From Methylobacterium sp. 10 (GTDB lineage: Bacteria > Pseudomonadota > Alphaproteobacteria > Rhizobiales > Beijerinckiaceae), in contig NZ_KI912577.1 of assembly GCF_000519085.1 (NCBI RefSeq), positions 1,989,331 to 2,053,330 of the forward strand: a DNA stretch of 64,000 nucleotides, given 5' to 3'. The notes beneath the pieces are model-generated. The model was given only the letters and a program-made list of their open reading frames with translations, ran no database searches and was not told the DNA's origin. Of the stretch, positions 25,733-35,100 are shown piece by piece. The first letter of the stretch is position 1. Each line of letters opens with the position of its first letter. Both the position numbers and the translations under genes were made by a program.

Positions 25733-26200
25733 TTAGTTCTCCCCGCCGAAGCTTCGCTCGGGACGGTCGCCGCGATCGCCGCGGTCACCACGATCCCGGT
25801 CGCCACCGAATCCACCACCACCGAAGCCTTCGTCGTCACGACGACGGCCGCGCTCGCGATCCTTGCGGTCGTCGCGGTCACGCTTCTGCATCATCGCCGA
25901 CGGCTCGGATTCGAGCTCTTCGACGCGGACGGTCATGAAACGCAGAACGTCCTCGGAGATCTGCATCTGGCGCTCCATCTCGGCGAGGGCCGCCGGGGGG
26001 GCGTCGACGTTGAGGAGCGTGAAATGCGCCTTGCGGTTCTTCTTGATGCGGTAGGCGAGGGACTTCACGCCCCACATCTCGATCTTCTCGACCTTGCCGC
26101 CATTGGCTTCGATGACGCCCTTGTAGGTCTCGACCATGGTCTCGACCTGCTGGGACGTCACGTCCTGGCGCGCCAGGAAGACGTGTTCATAAAGAGGCAT
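25733..26200 (-). CDS. rpsF: 30S ribosomal protein S6
   Basis: This 155-residue protein pairs with S18. The ferredoxin-like core starts [14 protein letters not shown] and contains [23 protein letters not shown] long C-terminal tail of about 45 residues is rich in Asp, Arg and Gly (repeats of D-R-G), as in other alphaproteobacterial S6 proteins. Start ATG 26200 is chosen by the domain; an upstream in-frame start at 26236 would add residues unlike S6. It is the first gene of the rpsF-rpsR-DUF2232-rplI group. Confidence 0.97.
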   Translation of the reverse strand: MPLYEHVFLARQDVTSQQVETMVETYKGVIEANGGKVEKIEMWGVKSLAYRIKKNRKAHFTLLNVDAPPAALAEMERQMQISEDVLRFMTVRVEELESEPSAMMQKRDRDDRKDRERGRRRDDEGFGGGGFGGDRDRGDRGDRGDRPERSFGGEN

Positions 26201-26203
26201 AAC

Positions 26204-26228
26204 GGGCCCTTCATAGCAAAAGGGGCCC
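26204..26228 (-). promoter_or_regulatory. Small hairpin just upstream of rpsF start
   Basis: Two GGGCCC hexamers (26204-26209 and within 26222-26228) flank an A/T-rich 12-16 nt loop ending 3 bp before the rpsF ATG, so the ribosome-binding region lies in the hairpin. It could be an S6:S18 autoregulatory leader or just chance; no CCGNAC-type bulge is evident. Confidence 0.3.
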
Positions 26229-26236
26229 GACGGCAC

Positions 26237-26553
26237 GGATGTGCGGGTGTCGATCGTCGGGCCGGTTCAACGCGTTTCACCCGGCGCCAAGCCCTTCGAG
26301 CCGTTTGAAGGCCCGAGCGGTTGATCGAAGGCGGAGACACGGGACGATGGAGCGAACTCCGCATGCCGAACAAGCCGGCACCGTCCGTTCAGCCCCCAGC
26401 CGGAGCGAACACGAGGTGCGGCGCATAGAGGAGTTCCGGCGGGATGGCAAGGACGATCGCCGCGATCCCAGCGACACGGAGGCCCGCGAATCGATCCGGC
26501 TCCGATGGTAGAGGAGCGGATCGGAACGCGCGCACCACGTTGGAGGATCGCCG
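26237..26553. promoter_or_regulatory. Divergent spacer between rpsF and xoxF
   Basis: This 317-bp region must carry the promoters of the minus-strand ribosomal operon and of the plus-strand dehydrogenase gene. A strong ribosome binding site GGAGG (26542-26546) precedes the xoxF ATG by 7 bp. I see no obvious operator repeat and no gene. Confidence 0.5.
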
Positions 26554-28332
26554 ATGTCAGGCAGAAACCGAGCCGCCGCCCTCCTCGTCTGTCTCCTCGC
26601 GTCCGGCCCGGTTCTCGCCGACGAGCCGGTGCTCCAGACGGTCGATTACGCCAACACGCGCTATTCGAAGCTCGACCAGATCAACGCCGGCAACGTGAAG
26701 CAGCTGCAGGTGGCCTGGACGTTCTCGACCGGCGTCCTGCGCGGCCACGAGGGTGCGCCCCTCGTCGTCGGCACCATGATGTACGTCCACACCCCCTTCC
26801 CGAACATCGTCTATGCCCTCGACCTCGACAAGGACGGCGTGATCGTCTGGAAGTACGAGCCGAAGCAGGACCCGAGCGTCATCCCGGTGATGTGCTGCGA
26901 CACGGTCAACCGTGGCCTCGCCTATGCCGACGGCGCCATCATCCTGCACCAGGCCGACACGACCCTGGTGTCCCTCGATGCCAGGACCGGGCGAGTGAAC
27001 TGGTCGGTCAAGAACGGCGATCCGGCGGTCGGCGAGACCAACACCGCCACCGTGCTGCCGGTGAAGGACAAGATCATCGTCGGCATCTCGGGAGCCGAGT
27101 ACGGGGCCCGCGGCCATATCACCGCCTACGATGCCCGGACCGGGAAACGGCTCTGGCGCGGCTATTCGACGGGGCCGGACGCGGACATGATCGTCGATCC
27201 GCAGAAGACCACCTCCCTCGGCCGGCCCATCGGGGAGAATTCGTCCCTCGGAAGCTGGGCCGGCGACCAGTGGAAGACCGGCGGCGGGGCGACCTGGGGC
27301 TGGTACTCCTACGACCCCAAGCTCGACCTCATCTATTACGGCACCGCCAACCCCTCGACCTGGAATCCGAAGCAGCGTCCCGGCGACAACAAGTGGACGA
27401 CGGCGATCGTCGCCCGCAACCCGGATACCGGCATGATGCGATGGGTCTACCAGATGACGCCCCACGACGAGTGGGATTACGACGGCGTCAACGAGATGAT
27501 CCTCACGGATCAGGAGTTCGAAGGCCGGATACGTCCGCTTCTCACCCATTTCGACCGTAACGGTTTCGGCTACACGTTGGACCGGAGCACCGGTGAACTG
27601 TTGGTGGCGGAAAAATTCGATCCTGCGGTGAACTGGGCGACCGGTATCGACATGGACAAAGGCTCCGGCCGTTACGGGCGCCCCCTGGTCGATCCGCGCC
27701 GTTCACCCGACAAGACGGGAGAGGACGAGACCACCACCGGCATCTGCCCCGGTGCCATCGGCGCCAAGAACGAGCAACCGGCGGCGTATTCACCGATCAC
27801 TCGGCTGTTCTATGTGCCAACCAACCACATCTGCATGAGCTACGAGCCGTTCCACGTCACCTACACGCCCGGCATCCCCTTCGTCGGCGCCACGGTGACC
27901 CTGCAACCGGCCGAGGACGGTCCCGAGACGGGTCGGTTCATCGCTTGGGACGGTGTCGCCGGGACGATCGTCTGGTCGAACACCGAGCCATTCTCGGTCT
28001 GGTCCGGCGCCCTCGCCACGGCCGGCGGCGTCGTCTTCTACGGAACGCTGGAAGGCTACCTGAAGGCCGTCGATGCGCGGACGGGCCGCGAACTCTACCG
28101 GTTCAAGACGCCCTCGGGCATCATCGGCAACGTGACGACCTACCTCCATGGCGGCAGGCAATACGTCGCCGTGCTCTCGGGCGTCGGCGGCTGGGCGGGG
28201 ATCGGTCTCGCCGCCGGTCTCACCGATCCGGCCGACGGGGCCGGCGCGGTTGGCGGCTATGCCGGCCTGTCGCGTTACACGGCGCTCGGCGGGCAACTCA
28301 CGGTCTTCGCCCTTCCCGAATCGCGTGACTGA
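26554..28332 (+). CDS. xoxF: Lanthanide-type PQQ-dependent methanol/alcohol dehydrogenase (XoxF-like)
   Basis: This 592-residue periplasmic quinoprotein has a signal peptide ([15 protein letters not shown]) and an eight-bladed propeller. The vicinal disulfide Cys114-Cys115 ([13 protein letters not shown]) stacks on PQQ. Metal and catalytic residues expected for the family are Glu182, Asn266 and Asp308. Asp310, in HDEWDYDG, is the additional Asp that distinguishes lanthanide-binding XoxF from calcium-type MxaF, which has Ala there. It oxidises methanol or related alcohols and passes electrons to a c-type cytochrome. No xoxG, xoxJ or PQQ gene is nearby, so it is an orphan copy, convergent with mgtC. 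Confidence 0.9.
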   Translation: MSGRNRAAALLVCLLASGPVLADEPVLQTVDYANTRYSKLDQINAGNVKQLQVAWTFSTGVLRGHEGAPLVVGTMMYVHTPFPNIVYALDLDKDGVIVWKYEPKQDPSVIPVMCCDTVNRGLAYADGAIILHQADTTLVSLDARTGRVNWSVKNGDPAVGETNTATVLPVKDKIIVGISGAEYGARGHITAYDARTGKRLWRGYSTGPDADMIVDPQKTTSLGRPIGENSSLGSWAGDQWKTGGGATWGWYSYDPKLDLIYYGTANPSTWNPKQRPGDNKWTTAIVARNPDTGMMRWVYQMTPHDEWDYDGVNEMILTDQEFEGRIRPLLTHFDRNGFGYTLDRSTGELLVAEKFDPAVNWATGIDMDKGSGRYGRPLVDPRRSPDKTGEDETTTGICPGAIGAKNEQPAAYSPITRLFYVPTNHICMSYEPFHVTYTPGIPFVGATVTLQPAEDGPETGRFIAWDGVAGTIVWSNTEPFSVWSGALATAGGVVFYGTLEGYLKAVDARTGRELYRFKTPSGIIGNVTTYLHGGRQYVAVLSGVGGWAGIGLAAGLTDPADGAGAVGGYAGLSRYTALGGQLTVFALPESRD

Positions 28333-28336
28333 CGTT

Positions 28337-29002
28337 TCAGGAGACGCTCGTCACGCCCTCGCGGGCGCGGAGCGCGGCCACGATCTCGTCGAAGCTCTTC
28401 TCCGGAACGTGGACGTAGGACACGTCGATCGTGTCGATGCCGTCCTCCGCAGTCGGCTGCGCGACGAACTGGAGGAGACGGGAGGCATAGGAGCCGGACA
28501 GGCCGCGCAGGACTTCGATGGTGATCGTGCCGCGCCTGGCCGTGATGGTAAGCGTCCGTGTCTGCGCGCGCTCGCGGTAGCGCTTCTCCAGCGGCTTCAT
28601 CCCCGCCAGGATCAGGAGGACGATGGCGGTGGTCGCGATCGCCGCCACGTAGAGGCCCGTTCCCGCAGCCAGCCCGATGGCGGCCACGGCCCACAACCCC
28701 GCCGCCGTGGTGAGGCCCTTCACCATCTCCCCGCGCAGCATGATCGTGCCGGCGCCGAGAAAGCCGATGCCGGACACCACCTGTGCCGCCATGCGTGACG
28801 GGTCGAGGGAGACGTTGGGCGTACCGAGAATGTCGGAAAAGCCGAAGGCCGAGACGATGACGATCAGGCAGGAGCCGACGCAGACGAGCATATGCGTCCG
28901 CATGCCTGCCGCCCAGACGAGGCGCTCTCGCTCGAAACCCACGGCGCTGCCGAGCAGCGCCGCGAGCAGGAGTCGGCCCAGGATCTCGAGATTGCCGATC
29001 AC
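28337..29002 (-). CDS. MgtC/SapB family membrane protein
   Basis: This 221-residue protein has the MgtC/SapB membrane domain in its first 140 residues: ILGRLLLAALLGSAVGFERE, GMRTHMLVCVGSCLIV, RMAAQVVSGIGFLGAGTIM and the TTAAGLWAVAAIGLAAGTG motif. A soluble C-terminal ACT-like domain of about 75 residues follows. Relatives affect magnesium homeostasis and acid or phosphate adaptation. Convergent with xoxF with a 4-bp gap. The family call is firm; the physiological role is inferred. Confidence 0.92.
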   Translation of the reverse strand: MIGNLEILGRLLLAALLGSAVGFERERLVWAAGMRTHMLVCVGSCLIVIVSAFGFSDILGTPNVSLDPSRMAAQVVSGIGFLGAGTIMLRGEMVKGLTTAAGLWAVAAIGLAAGTGLYVAAIATTAIVLLILAGMKPLEKRYRERAQTRTLTITARRGTITIEVLRGLSGSYASRLLQFVAQPTAEDGIDTIDVSYVHVPEKSFDEIVAALRAREGVTSVS

Positions 29003-29098
29003 TCGCCGTCCTCCCGCTCCGACCTTCGTCGCTCGGTCCTAGGCAGAGATCACGACCGCGACAATCCTTTCGTCGGGCCTATTCGCCTGTCGCCCGGC

Positions 29099-29362
29099 CT
29101 ATTTGTCGGGCTTCTCGGAGAGGATCGCGCCGGTTTTCGGATCGGCGTGGAATTCCATCTTCACGCCGTTCTTCATGCCCTCTCCTTCCCAATGGCCGTC
29201 ATCCGCCTCGAATTCGGTGATGTCGGTATAGCCTGCCTCCATCAGCTTCTGCTTGACCTGCTCGGCCGGCATCCAGTCCGCACCCGGCTTGTCGGCGAGC
29301 GCGATGCCGGCGGATCCGGTGGTGAGGAGGAGGGCGAGGAGCGCGGGTTTCAGAGTCTTCAT
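29099..29362 (-). CDS. Secreted PepSY-domain protein
   Basis: This 87-residue protein has a signal peptide (MKTLKPALLALLLTTGSAGIALA) followed by a single PepSY-like domain (WMPAEQVKQKLMEAGYTDITEFEADDGHWEGEGMKNG). Start 29362 is supported by an AGGA ribosome binding site a few bases upstream; the frame is open further but unlike a signal peptide. Short periplasmic PepSY proteins are common, may inhibit proteases or bind metals, and lack a defined partner here. Confidence 0.85.
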   Translation of the reverse strand: MKTLKPALLALLLTTGSAGIALADKPGADWMPAEQVKQKLMEAGYTDITEFEADDGHWEGEGMKNGVKMEFHADPKTGAILSEKPDK

Positions 29363-29433
29363 GGGGTCCTCCGGGGTTTTATTTGCCGTCGAAGGGCAAA
29401 CATCTCCTAGGGTTTGCCGGTTCCGGGGAAGGC

Positions 29434-29808
29434 TCACCTCAACGAGGCGGCGATCGCCTGCTGGATGCCGAGGATGTCGGCTCCGCGTTTCAACGTCTTC
29501 CTGATCGGCTCGGGCCGGCCGGACACCCAGATCGCCAGTTCCGAATCGAAATCGAAACTGCCGGCGGTCTCCACCGAGAAACAGGTGATCGCGCGGTAGG
29601 GCACGGTCATATAGGCGACCTTGCGCCCGGTCATGCCCTGCTTGTCCACCAGGATCAGCCGCCGGTCGGTGAAGACGATGAGGTCGCGGATCACCCGGAA
29701 CGCGACCTGCACCGCCTCGCCCTGGGTGAGGATTCCCGCGAGGTTGTCGTTCACCTCCTGCGGAGAGAGGTCGCTGCCATGGCCGAACAGGCCGTCGAGA
29801 ATTCCCAT
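29434..29808 (-). CDS. PH-domain protein (bacterial PH-like)
   Basis: This 124-residue cytosolic protein has the bacterial pleckstrin-homology pattern: [61 protein letters not shown]. It consists of this domain only, preceded by a short helix (DGLFGHGS). Such proteins are widespread and of unknown role. It is divergent from pdxJ (112-bp spacer) and upstream of the PepSY gene on the minus strand. Confidence 0.85.
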   Translation of the reverse strand: MGILDGLFGHGSDLSPQEVNDNLAGILTQGEAVQVAFRVIRDLIVFTDRRLILVDKQGMTGRKVAYMTVPYRAITCFSVETAGSFDFDSELAIWVSGRPEPIRKTLKRGADILGIQQAIAASLR

Positions 29809-29920
29809 TGCGCCGCCTATCCCGAAAATGCCGCCTTGCCCCTATTTAGGGACGAGCCGGCCCGGCACATCCTCCGCCGGTCGTCCTTTTTCTCGGGACC
29901 CGCCTGCCGTCCGGAGCCGC

Positions 29921-30691
29921 ATGATGTCCGCTACAACCCCCGTTCCCCTGCGCCTCGGGGTGAATATCGACCACGTCGCCACCGTGCGTAACGCCCGCGG
30001 CGGCATCCACCCCGATCCGGTCGCCGCTGCCCTGCTTGCCGTCGAAGCCGGGGCGGACGGCATCACCGCGCATCTGCGCGAGGACCGCCGGCACATCCGA
30101 GACGCCGATATCGAGGCGCTGATGGCGAGGCTCTCCGTGCCGCTCAATTTCGAGATGGCGGCCACCGACGAGATGGTGGGCATCGCCACCCGCCTGCGGC
30201 CGCACGCCTCCTGTCTCGTTCCCGAGAAGCGCGAAGAGCGCACCACCGAGGGCGGCCTCGACATCGTCGGGCAGGCAATCCATCTCGCACCCCGGATCGC
30301 CGCTCTGTCAGCCGCCGGCATCCGCGTCTCGCTCTTTGTCGAGCCCGACGAGGCGGTGATGGAGGCGGCCGTTCGTCTGGAGGCGCCCGTGGTCGAACTC
30401 CACACGGGGAGCTATTGCGAGGCCGTGGCGGAGGGCGACGGCGCACGGGTGGCGCATGAACTCGCCCGCATCGCGCGGGCCGCCGCCCATGGCTCGCGGA
30501 TCGGCCTCGAAGTCCATGCCGGCCACGGTCTCGCCCTCGACAGCGTCGGGCCGGTGGCGGCACTGCCGCAACTCGCCGAGCTCAATATCGGCCATTCGCT
30601 CATCGCCGAGGCCATCTTCTGGGGCCTCGGCCAGGCGATCCGCGACATGCGCGCCGCGATGGATCGGGCCCGGACGGGGATCGCGGCATGA
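29921..30691 (+). CDS. pdxJ: Pyridoxine 5'-phosphate synthase
   Basis: This 256-residue TIM-barrel enzyme condenses 1-deoxyxylulose 5-phosphate with aminoacetone 3-phosphate to make vitamin B6. Signatures are [18 protein letters not shown] at the N-terminus, HLREDRRHI and the C-terminal [16 protein letters not shown]. The start ATG 29921 is followed directly by a second ATG (29924). The stop overlaps acpS by 4 bp (ATGA), the conserved pdxJ-acpS arrangement. Confidence 0.96.
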   Translation: MMSATTPVPLRLGVNIDHVATVRNARGGIHPDPVAAALLAVEAGADGITAHLREDRRHIRDADIEALMARLSVPLNFEMAATDEMVGIATRLRPHASCLVPEKREERTTEGGLDIVGQAIHLAPRIAALSAAGIRVSLFVEPDEAVMEAAVRLEAPVVELHTGSYCEAVAEGDGARVAHELARIARAAAHGSRIGLEVHAGHGLALDSVGPVAALPQLAELNIGHSLIAEAIFWGLGQAIRDMRAAMDRARTGIAA

Positions 30692-31143
30692 TCGTCGGCA
30701 TCGGCTCGGACCTCTGCGACATCCGCCGGATCGAGCGCTCCCTGGAGCGCTACGGCGAGCGCTTCACCCACCGGATCTATACCGATGGCGAGCGTGCGAA
30801 GTCGGACGGGCGCGCCGCCCGCGCTCCGTCCTATGCGAGGCGGTTCGCCGCCAAGGAGGCCTGTGCCAAGGCGCTGGGCACCGGCATGAGCCACGGCGTG
30901 TTCTGGCGCGACATGGAGGTGGTCAGTCTGCCGGGCGGGGCGCCGACCCTGCGCCTCACCGGCGGTGCCGCGGAGCGCCTGCGGACGATGATTCCCGTCG
31001 GGCATGCCGCGAAGATCCACGTGACGCTCACCGACGATCCGCCCATGGCGCAAGCATTCGTGATCATCGAAGCCTTGCCCCTCTCGACCACGCATGCTGA
31101 GCCGGCGATCGCTCGCGTTGCGGCCCCCGACCGCATGGTCTAG
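30688..31143 (+). CDS. acpS: Holo-[acyl-carrier-protein] synthase
   Basis: This 151-residue enzyme transfers 4'-phosphopantetheine from CoA to acyl carrier protein. The Mg-binding Asp lies in [13 protein letters not shown] and the Glu in [16 protein letters not shown]. Length is slightly above the E. coli protein because of a C-terminal extension. It overlaps pdxJ by 4 bp and is followed 60 bp later by lepB, the typical alphaproteobacterial order pdxJ-acpS-lepB-rnc-era. Confidence 0.95.
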   Translation: MIVGIGSDLCDIRRIERSLERYGERFTHRIYTDGERAKSDGRAARAPSYARRFAAKEACAKALGTGMSHGVFWRDMEVVSLPGGAPTLRLTGGAAERLRTMIPVGHAAKIHVTLTDDPPMAQAFVIIEALPLSTTHAEPAIARVAAPDRMV

Positions 31144-31203
31144 ACCGCCGGTCATCACCGACAGTCGATCGGGTTCGCGCGTCGAGCCGGAGATTGCAGA
31201 CAG

Positions 31204-32004
31204 ATGGAACGAGCGCGCGTGGATCACCAGACGAAGCGAGACCTGAGGGCGGCCGATACCGGCGCCTGGGCGAGCATCAAGGAGACGGTCAAGGTCGGCG
31301 TCCAGGCGCTGCTGATCGCCCTCGTTGTGCGCACGCTGCTCTTCCAGCCTTTCAACATCCCGTCCGGATCGCTGGTGCCGACGTTGCTGGTGGGCGATTA
31401 CCTGTTCGTGTCGAAATATTCCTACGGCTATTCCAAATACTCGCTGCCCCTCAGCGAGTATCTGCCCTTCAAGGCCGATGGCCGGATCTGGGCGGCGGAG
31501 CCGAAGCGCGGCGACATCGCCGTGTTCAAGCTGCCGAAGGACAATGCCACCGACTACATCAAGCGCGTGATCGGGCTGCCCGGCGATAAGATCCAGATGA
31601 AGGCCGGCATCCTCTACATCAACGACGTGGCGGTGAAGCGCGAGCGCATCGCCCCCTACGAGACCACCGGTCCGTACGGCGAGGAGACGAAAGTCGAGCA
31701 ATATACCGAGACCCTGCCCAACGGCGTGGTGCATCAGGTGATCGAGCGCGAGGGCGACAACGGCTACTGGGACAATACCGAGCCCTATCTCGTGCCGCCG
31801 GGCCGTTATTTCATGATGGGCGACAACCGCGACAATTCCACGGATTCGCGCGATCTCGCCAATGTCGGCTTCGTCCCGTTCGAGAATTTCGTCGGCCGCG
31901 CCGAAATGATCTTCTTCTCCATCGACGAGGGCACGCCCGCCTGGCAGATTTGGCAATGGCCGACGAAGGTGCGGTGGGGCCGCATCTTCAGCAGCATCCA
32001 TTAG
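31204..32004 (+). CDS. lepB: Signal peptidase I
   Basis: This 266-residue inner-membrane protease removes Sec and Tat signal peptides. One transmembrane helix lies at residues 31-46. The catalytic Ser56 is in IPSGSLVPTL (Leu replaces the more usual Met after Ser), and the general base Lys is in DYIKRVIGLPGD. The C-terminal GDNRDNSTDSR box is intact. The ATG 31204 start is conventional. The stop precedes rnc by 11 bp. Confidence 0.97.
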   Translation: MERARVDHQTKRDLRAADTGAWASIKETVKVGVQALLIALVVRTLLFQPFNIPSGSLVPTLLVGDYLFVSKYSYGYSKYSLPLSEYLPFKADGRIWAAEPKRGDIAVFKLPKDNATDYIKRVIGLPGDKIQMKAGILYINDVAVKRERIAPYETTGPYGEETKVEQYTETLPNGVVHQVIEREGDNGYWDNTEPYLVPPGRYFMMGDNRDNSTDSRDLANVGFVPFENFVGRAEMIFFSIDEGTPAWQIWQWPTKVRWGRIFSSIH

Positions 32005-32015
32005 GACGATCGATC

Positions 32016-32828
32016 GTGGGTGAGGAGGCGCGTCCTTCCAGCCGGGCGCGTCGCGCACCGCGACCGAAGCCCGGCCTGAACGTGCTCGAAGAGCGGATCG
32101 GCCATGTCTTCGCCGATCGTGCCCTGCTGTCCCTGGCCCTGACCCATGTCAGCAAGGCCGGCGGCGGCGGACGGGTGGGAAGCTACCAGCGCCTCGAATT
32201 CCTCGGCGACCGGGTGCTCGGCCTCGCCATCGCCGATCTGCTCTACGAAGCCTTCCCGCAAGCCGATGAAGGCGACCTGTCGCGGCGTCTCGCTGGGCTC
32301 GTGCGCCGGGAGACCTGCGCCGCGGTGGCGACGGCCTGGGATGTGGGGCCGCATCTCGCCCTCGGCCCGGGTGAAGTCCAGAGCGGAGGCCGCCGCAACC
32401 AGACGATCCTGGCGGATTCCTGCGAATCGATCCTCGGCGCCGTCTTCCTCGATGCCGGATACGAGGCGGCGAAGGCCATCGTCCTGACGGCTTTCGCGCC
32501 GGGCACCGACACGGCGGCACCGCGCGGACGCGACGCGAAATCTGCCCTGCAGGAATGGGCGATGGGCCGCGCCCTGCCGATCCCCGTCTACGAGGTGGTG
32601 GAGCGGTCCGGCCCGGACCATGCCCCCGTTTTCCGGATCGCCGCACGTGTCGAGGGCCTGGAGCCCGGATACGGCACCGGCCCTTCGAAACGCCTCGCCG
32701 AGCAGGAGGCCGCCCGCCTCGTCCTCGACCGCGAGGTCCACGGTGTGAGCCAGCAGGCTGGCACGCCCCCCCTCAACGGAATGGAGACGTCGGCGGACGT
32801 CGGTGAAGAAAGCGACTCCGATGCCTGA
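32016..32828 (+). CDS. rnc: Ribonuclease III
   Basis: This 270-residue double-strand-specific endonuclease processes rRNA precursors. The catalytic signature is RLEFLGDRVLGLAIAD, with a second metal site in ADSCESILGAVFLDAG. A C-terminal double-stranded RNA-binding domain ends GPSKRLAEQEAARLVL. GTG at 32016 is chosen as start because it lies just after the lepB stop and precedes a family-like N-terminus; an upstream ATG (31950) would overlap lepB. The 3' end overlaps era by 8 bp. Confidence 0.94.
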   Translation: MGEEARPSSRARRAPRPKPGLNVLEERIGHVFADRALLSLALTHVSKAGGGGRVGSYQRLEFLGDRVLGLAIADLLYEAFPQADEGDLSRRLAGLVRRETCAAVATAWDVGPHLALGPGEVQSGGRRNQTILADSCESILGAVFLDAGYEAAKAIVLTAFAPGTDTAAPRGRDAKSALQEWAMGRALPIPVYEVVERSGPDHAPVFRIAARVEGLEPGYGTGPSKRLAEQEAARLVLDREVHGVSQQAGTPPLNGMETSADVGEESDSDA

Positions 32829-33807
32829 CGATCACAACGATTTCGACGACGAGGACGACCTGCCCCCTCAGGCCCCGCTGCCCGAGATCAAGCCGCTGCC
32901 GGTCATTCCGGCGGATTCAAGCGCCGGTTTCGTCGCCCTGATCGGCGTGCCCAATGCCGGCAAGTCGACCCTGCTCAACAGCCTCGTGGGTACCAAGGTC
33001 TCCATCGTCTCGCGCAAGGTCCAGACGACGCGGGCGCTGGTGCGCGGCATCGTCATGGAGGGCAGCGCCCAGATCATCCTGGTGGACACCCCCGGCATCT
33101 TTGCGCCCAAGCGCCGCCTCGACCGCGCGATGGTACATTCCGCCTGGAGCGGCGCCGCCGATGCGGACGCGATCTGCCTCCTCGTCGATGCCCGCAAGGG
33201 CGTCACCGAGGAGGTCGAGGCGATCCTCGCCCGCCTGCCCGAGGTGCGCCGCCCCAAGGCGCTGATCCTCAACAAGATCGACCTGATCCCGCGCGACCGT
33301 CTGCTGGCCCTGGCCGCCTCGCTCAACGAGCGCATCGCCTTCGCCCACACCTTCATGATCTCCGCCCTCAACGGGGACGGCATCGATACGCTGCGCAAGA
33401 CCCTGGCCGGGATGATGCAGCCCGGCCCCTGGCTCTACCCGGAGGACCAGGTCTCCGACGCTCCGCTCCGCATGCTCGCCGCCGAGATCACCCGCGAGAA
33501 GCTCTACGACCGGCTCCACGAAGAGCTCCCCTACCGCTCCACCGTGGAGACCGACCAGTGGGTGGCGAAGACGGATGGCTCGGTCCGGATCGAGCAGACG
33601 ATCTTCGTGGAGCGGGAGAGCCAGCGCTCCATCGTTCTCGGCAAGGGAGGCCAGACCATCAAGGCGATCGGGCAGGCGGCGCGGCGCGAGATCGCCGAGG
33701 CGGCCGATCAGCCCGTCCACCTGTTCCTGCACGTGAAGGTGCGCGAGAACTGGGCCGACGACCCGGCGCGCTACCGCGAAATGGGACTTGAATTCCCGCG
33801 TGGATGA
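32821..33807 (+). CDS. era: GTPase Era
   Basis: This 328-residue GTPase is required for 16S rRNA maturation and 30S assembly. The G domain has GVPNAGKST, DTPG and NKID, and the C-terminal KH domain has VLGKGGQTIKAIG. A 35-residue acidic/proline-rich extension (DDHNDFDDEDDLPP) precedes the G domain. ATG 32821 overlaps the rnc stop; GTG 32803 is an alternative upstream start. Last gene of the pdxJ-acpS-lepB-rnc-era run. Confidence 0.96.
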   Translation: MPDDHNDFDDEDDLPPQAPLPEIKPLPVIPADSSAGFVALIGVPNAGKSTLLNSLVGTKVSIVSRKVQTTRALVRGIVMEGSAQIILVDTPGIFAPKRRLDRAMVHSAWSGAADADAICLLVDARKGVTEEVEAILARLPEVRRPKALILNKIDLIPRDRLLALAASLNERIAFAHTFMISALNGDGIDTLRKTLAGMMQPGPWLYPEDQVSDAPLRMLAAEITREKLYDRLHEELPYRSTVETDQWVAKTDGSVRIEQTIFVERESQRSIVLGKGGQTIKAIGQAARREIAEAADQPVHLFLHVKVRENWADDPARYREMGLEFPRG

Positions 33808-33943
33808 AAGAAGGCCCAATGTGGCACAGCACGATTCGAGGTATCGGATGCCCGTCTCTTGCTGCGCTGCCGCATAAACCACAGTATCGTTTTGCGGAAG
33901 GTTGGGATTCTCAAGGCATGGCGGCAATTGAACGGCCTTCTTT
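33807..33943. repeat. 10-bp inverted repeat around an unexplained spacer segment
   Basis: AAAGAAGGCC at about 33807-33816 and GGCCTTCTTT at 33934-33943 are exact inverse complements, separated by about 117 bp of AT-richer sequence without a convincing reading frame. The rest of the gene-free stretch (33944-34166) shows nothing recognisable. It could encode a small RNA or be a decayed small mobile element; neither is proven. Confidence 0.45.
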
Positions 33944-34166
33944 GAATGATTCCGTACAGAAGAGCTTGGCAATGACTTGACAGGCTGTTGCCAACCGATT
34001 CGCTCGATTTTGCGAATTTAACGGATGCGGCGAAGATAACCTTTCCAACGAGGCCATCGCCGGCTACCAATCGCGAAGCCGCACTCGATTCCGAGTCGCG
34101 GACCTCTCTGTCCTTCCCTCAACGCCCGACTCTCGAGGCGCGCGTGCTGTCGCGCCGGATCCGTCA

Positions 34167-35090
34167 ATGATGCCTTCTCCCTCCGTCCCGGATGCCGTCT
34201 ATGGTTCACCTCCCGCCGAACTCGCCGACGTGTCCGCAGGGGCGGCCCAACTCTCGCCGCTGATCCCCGGATCGGTTCGGCTCGAGGACATCGCCGAGGG
34301 CAGCCTCGAGAGCGTGACCATGCTGGCCCCGGCGGGGACGATCGAGCGGCGCTATGCCTTGTCTCTCTCGCTGCGCGCCCTGCGTCCGGGCGGTCGGCTG
34401 CGTGCCCTGGCGCCGAAGGACAAGGGCGGCGCCCGCCTCGGTCGCGAGTTGAAGGAGTTCGGCTGCGAGCCGGCCGAGACCGCCAAGCGGCATCATAGGA
34501 TCTGCGACGTCGCCCGGCCCGTCGCGATCATCGATCTCGACGAGGTGATCCAGGAAGGCGCCCCCCGCCATATCGACAACCTCGCTCTGTGCACGCAGCC
34601 CGGCGTCTTCTCCTGGGACCGGCTCGATCCGGGCACCGCGCTGCTCCTGGCCAACCTGCCGGCCCTGTCCGGCCGGGGTGCCGATTTCGGCTGCGGCATC
34701 GGTGTCCTCGCCCGTGCCGTCCTCGCCTCGCAAGGGGTCACCGCGTTGACCCTGATCGACATCGACCGGCGTGCCGTGGAGATGGCCCGCCGCAACGTGG
34801 GCGATCCCCGCGCCGATATCCGTTGGGCCGACATCCGCTCCGCCGACGTCGCCCTGGAGCGCCTCGACTTCGTGGTGATGAACCCGCCCTTCCACGATGG
34901 CGGGATCGAGGATCGCTTCCTCGGCGAGGCCTTCATCCGCCGCGCCGCCGAGACATTGAGGCCCGGCGGTACGCTCTGGCTCACCGCCAACGCGCACCTG
35001 CCCTACGAGGCGCCCCTGAAGGCCGCCTTCAAGGCCGTCACGCTGAGGGCCTCCGCCGGCGGCTACAAGATCTACGAAGCCCGCAAGTGA
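34167..35090 (+). CDS. Class I SAM-dependent methyltransferase, RsmC/RlmG-like
   Basis: This 307-residue protein has a degenerate N-terminal methyltransferase-like domain and an active C-terminal one. SAM-binding motif I is GADFGCGIGVLARAVL and the catalytic motif is FVVMNPPFHDGG, the NPPF tetrad of N2-guanine and N6-adenine methyltransferases. The two-domain layout matches RsmC (16S G1207) and RlmG. Which rRNA base is modified is not known from sequence. It is followed after 10 bp by a pseudouridine synthase gene, suggesting an rRNA-modification pair. Confidence 0.85.
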   Translation: MMPSPSVPDAVYGSPPAELADVSAGAAQLSPLIPGSVRLEDIAEGSLESVTMLAPAGTIERRYALSLSLRALRPGGRLRALAPKDKGGARLGRELKEFGCEPAETAKRHHRICDVARPVAIIDLDEVIQEGAPRHIDNLALCTQPGVFSWDRLDPGTALLLANLPALSGRGADFGCGIGVLARAVLASQGVTALTLIDIDRRAVEMARRNVGDPRADIRWADIRSADVALERLDFVVMNPPFHDGGIEDRFLGEAFIRRAAETLRPGGTLWLTANAHLPYEAPLKAAFKAVTLRASAGGYKIYEARK

Positions 35091-35100
35091 GCGCGGTTCC

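Noticed and set aside
31950..32015. Longer start of the rnc gene inside lepB
   Set aside because: The extra 22 residues do not resemble RNase III; GTG 32016 after the lepB stop fits better.
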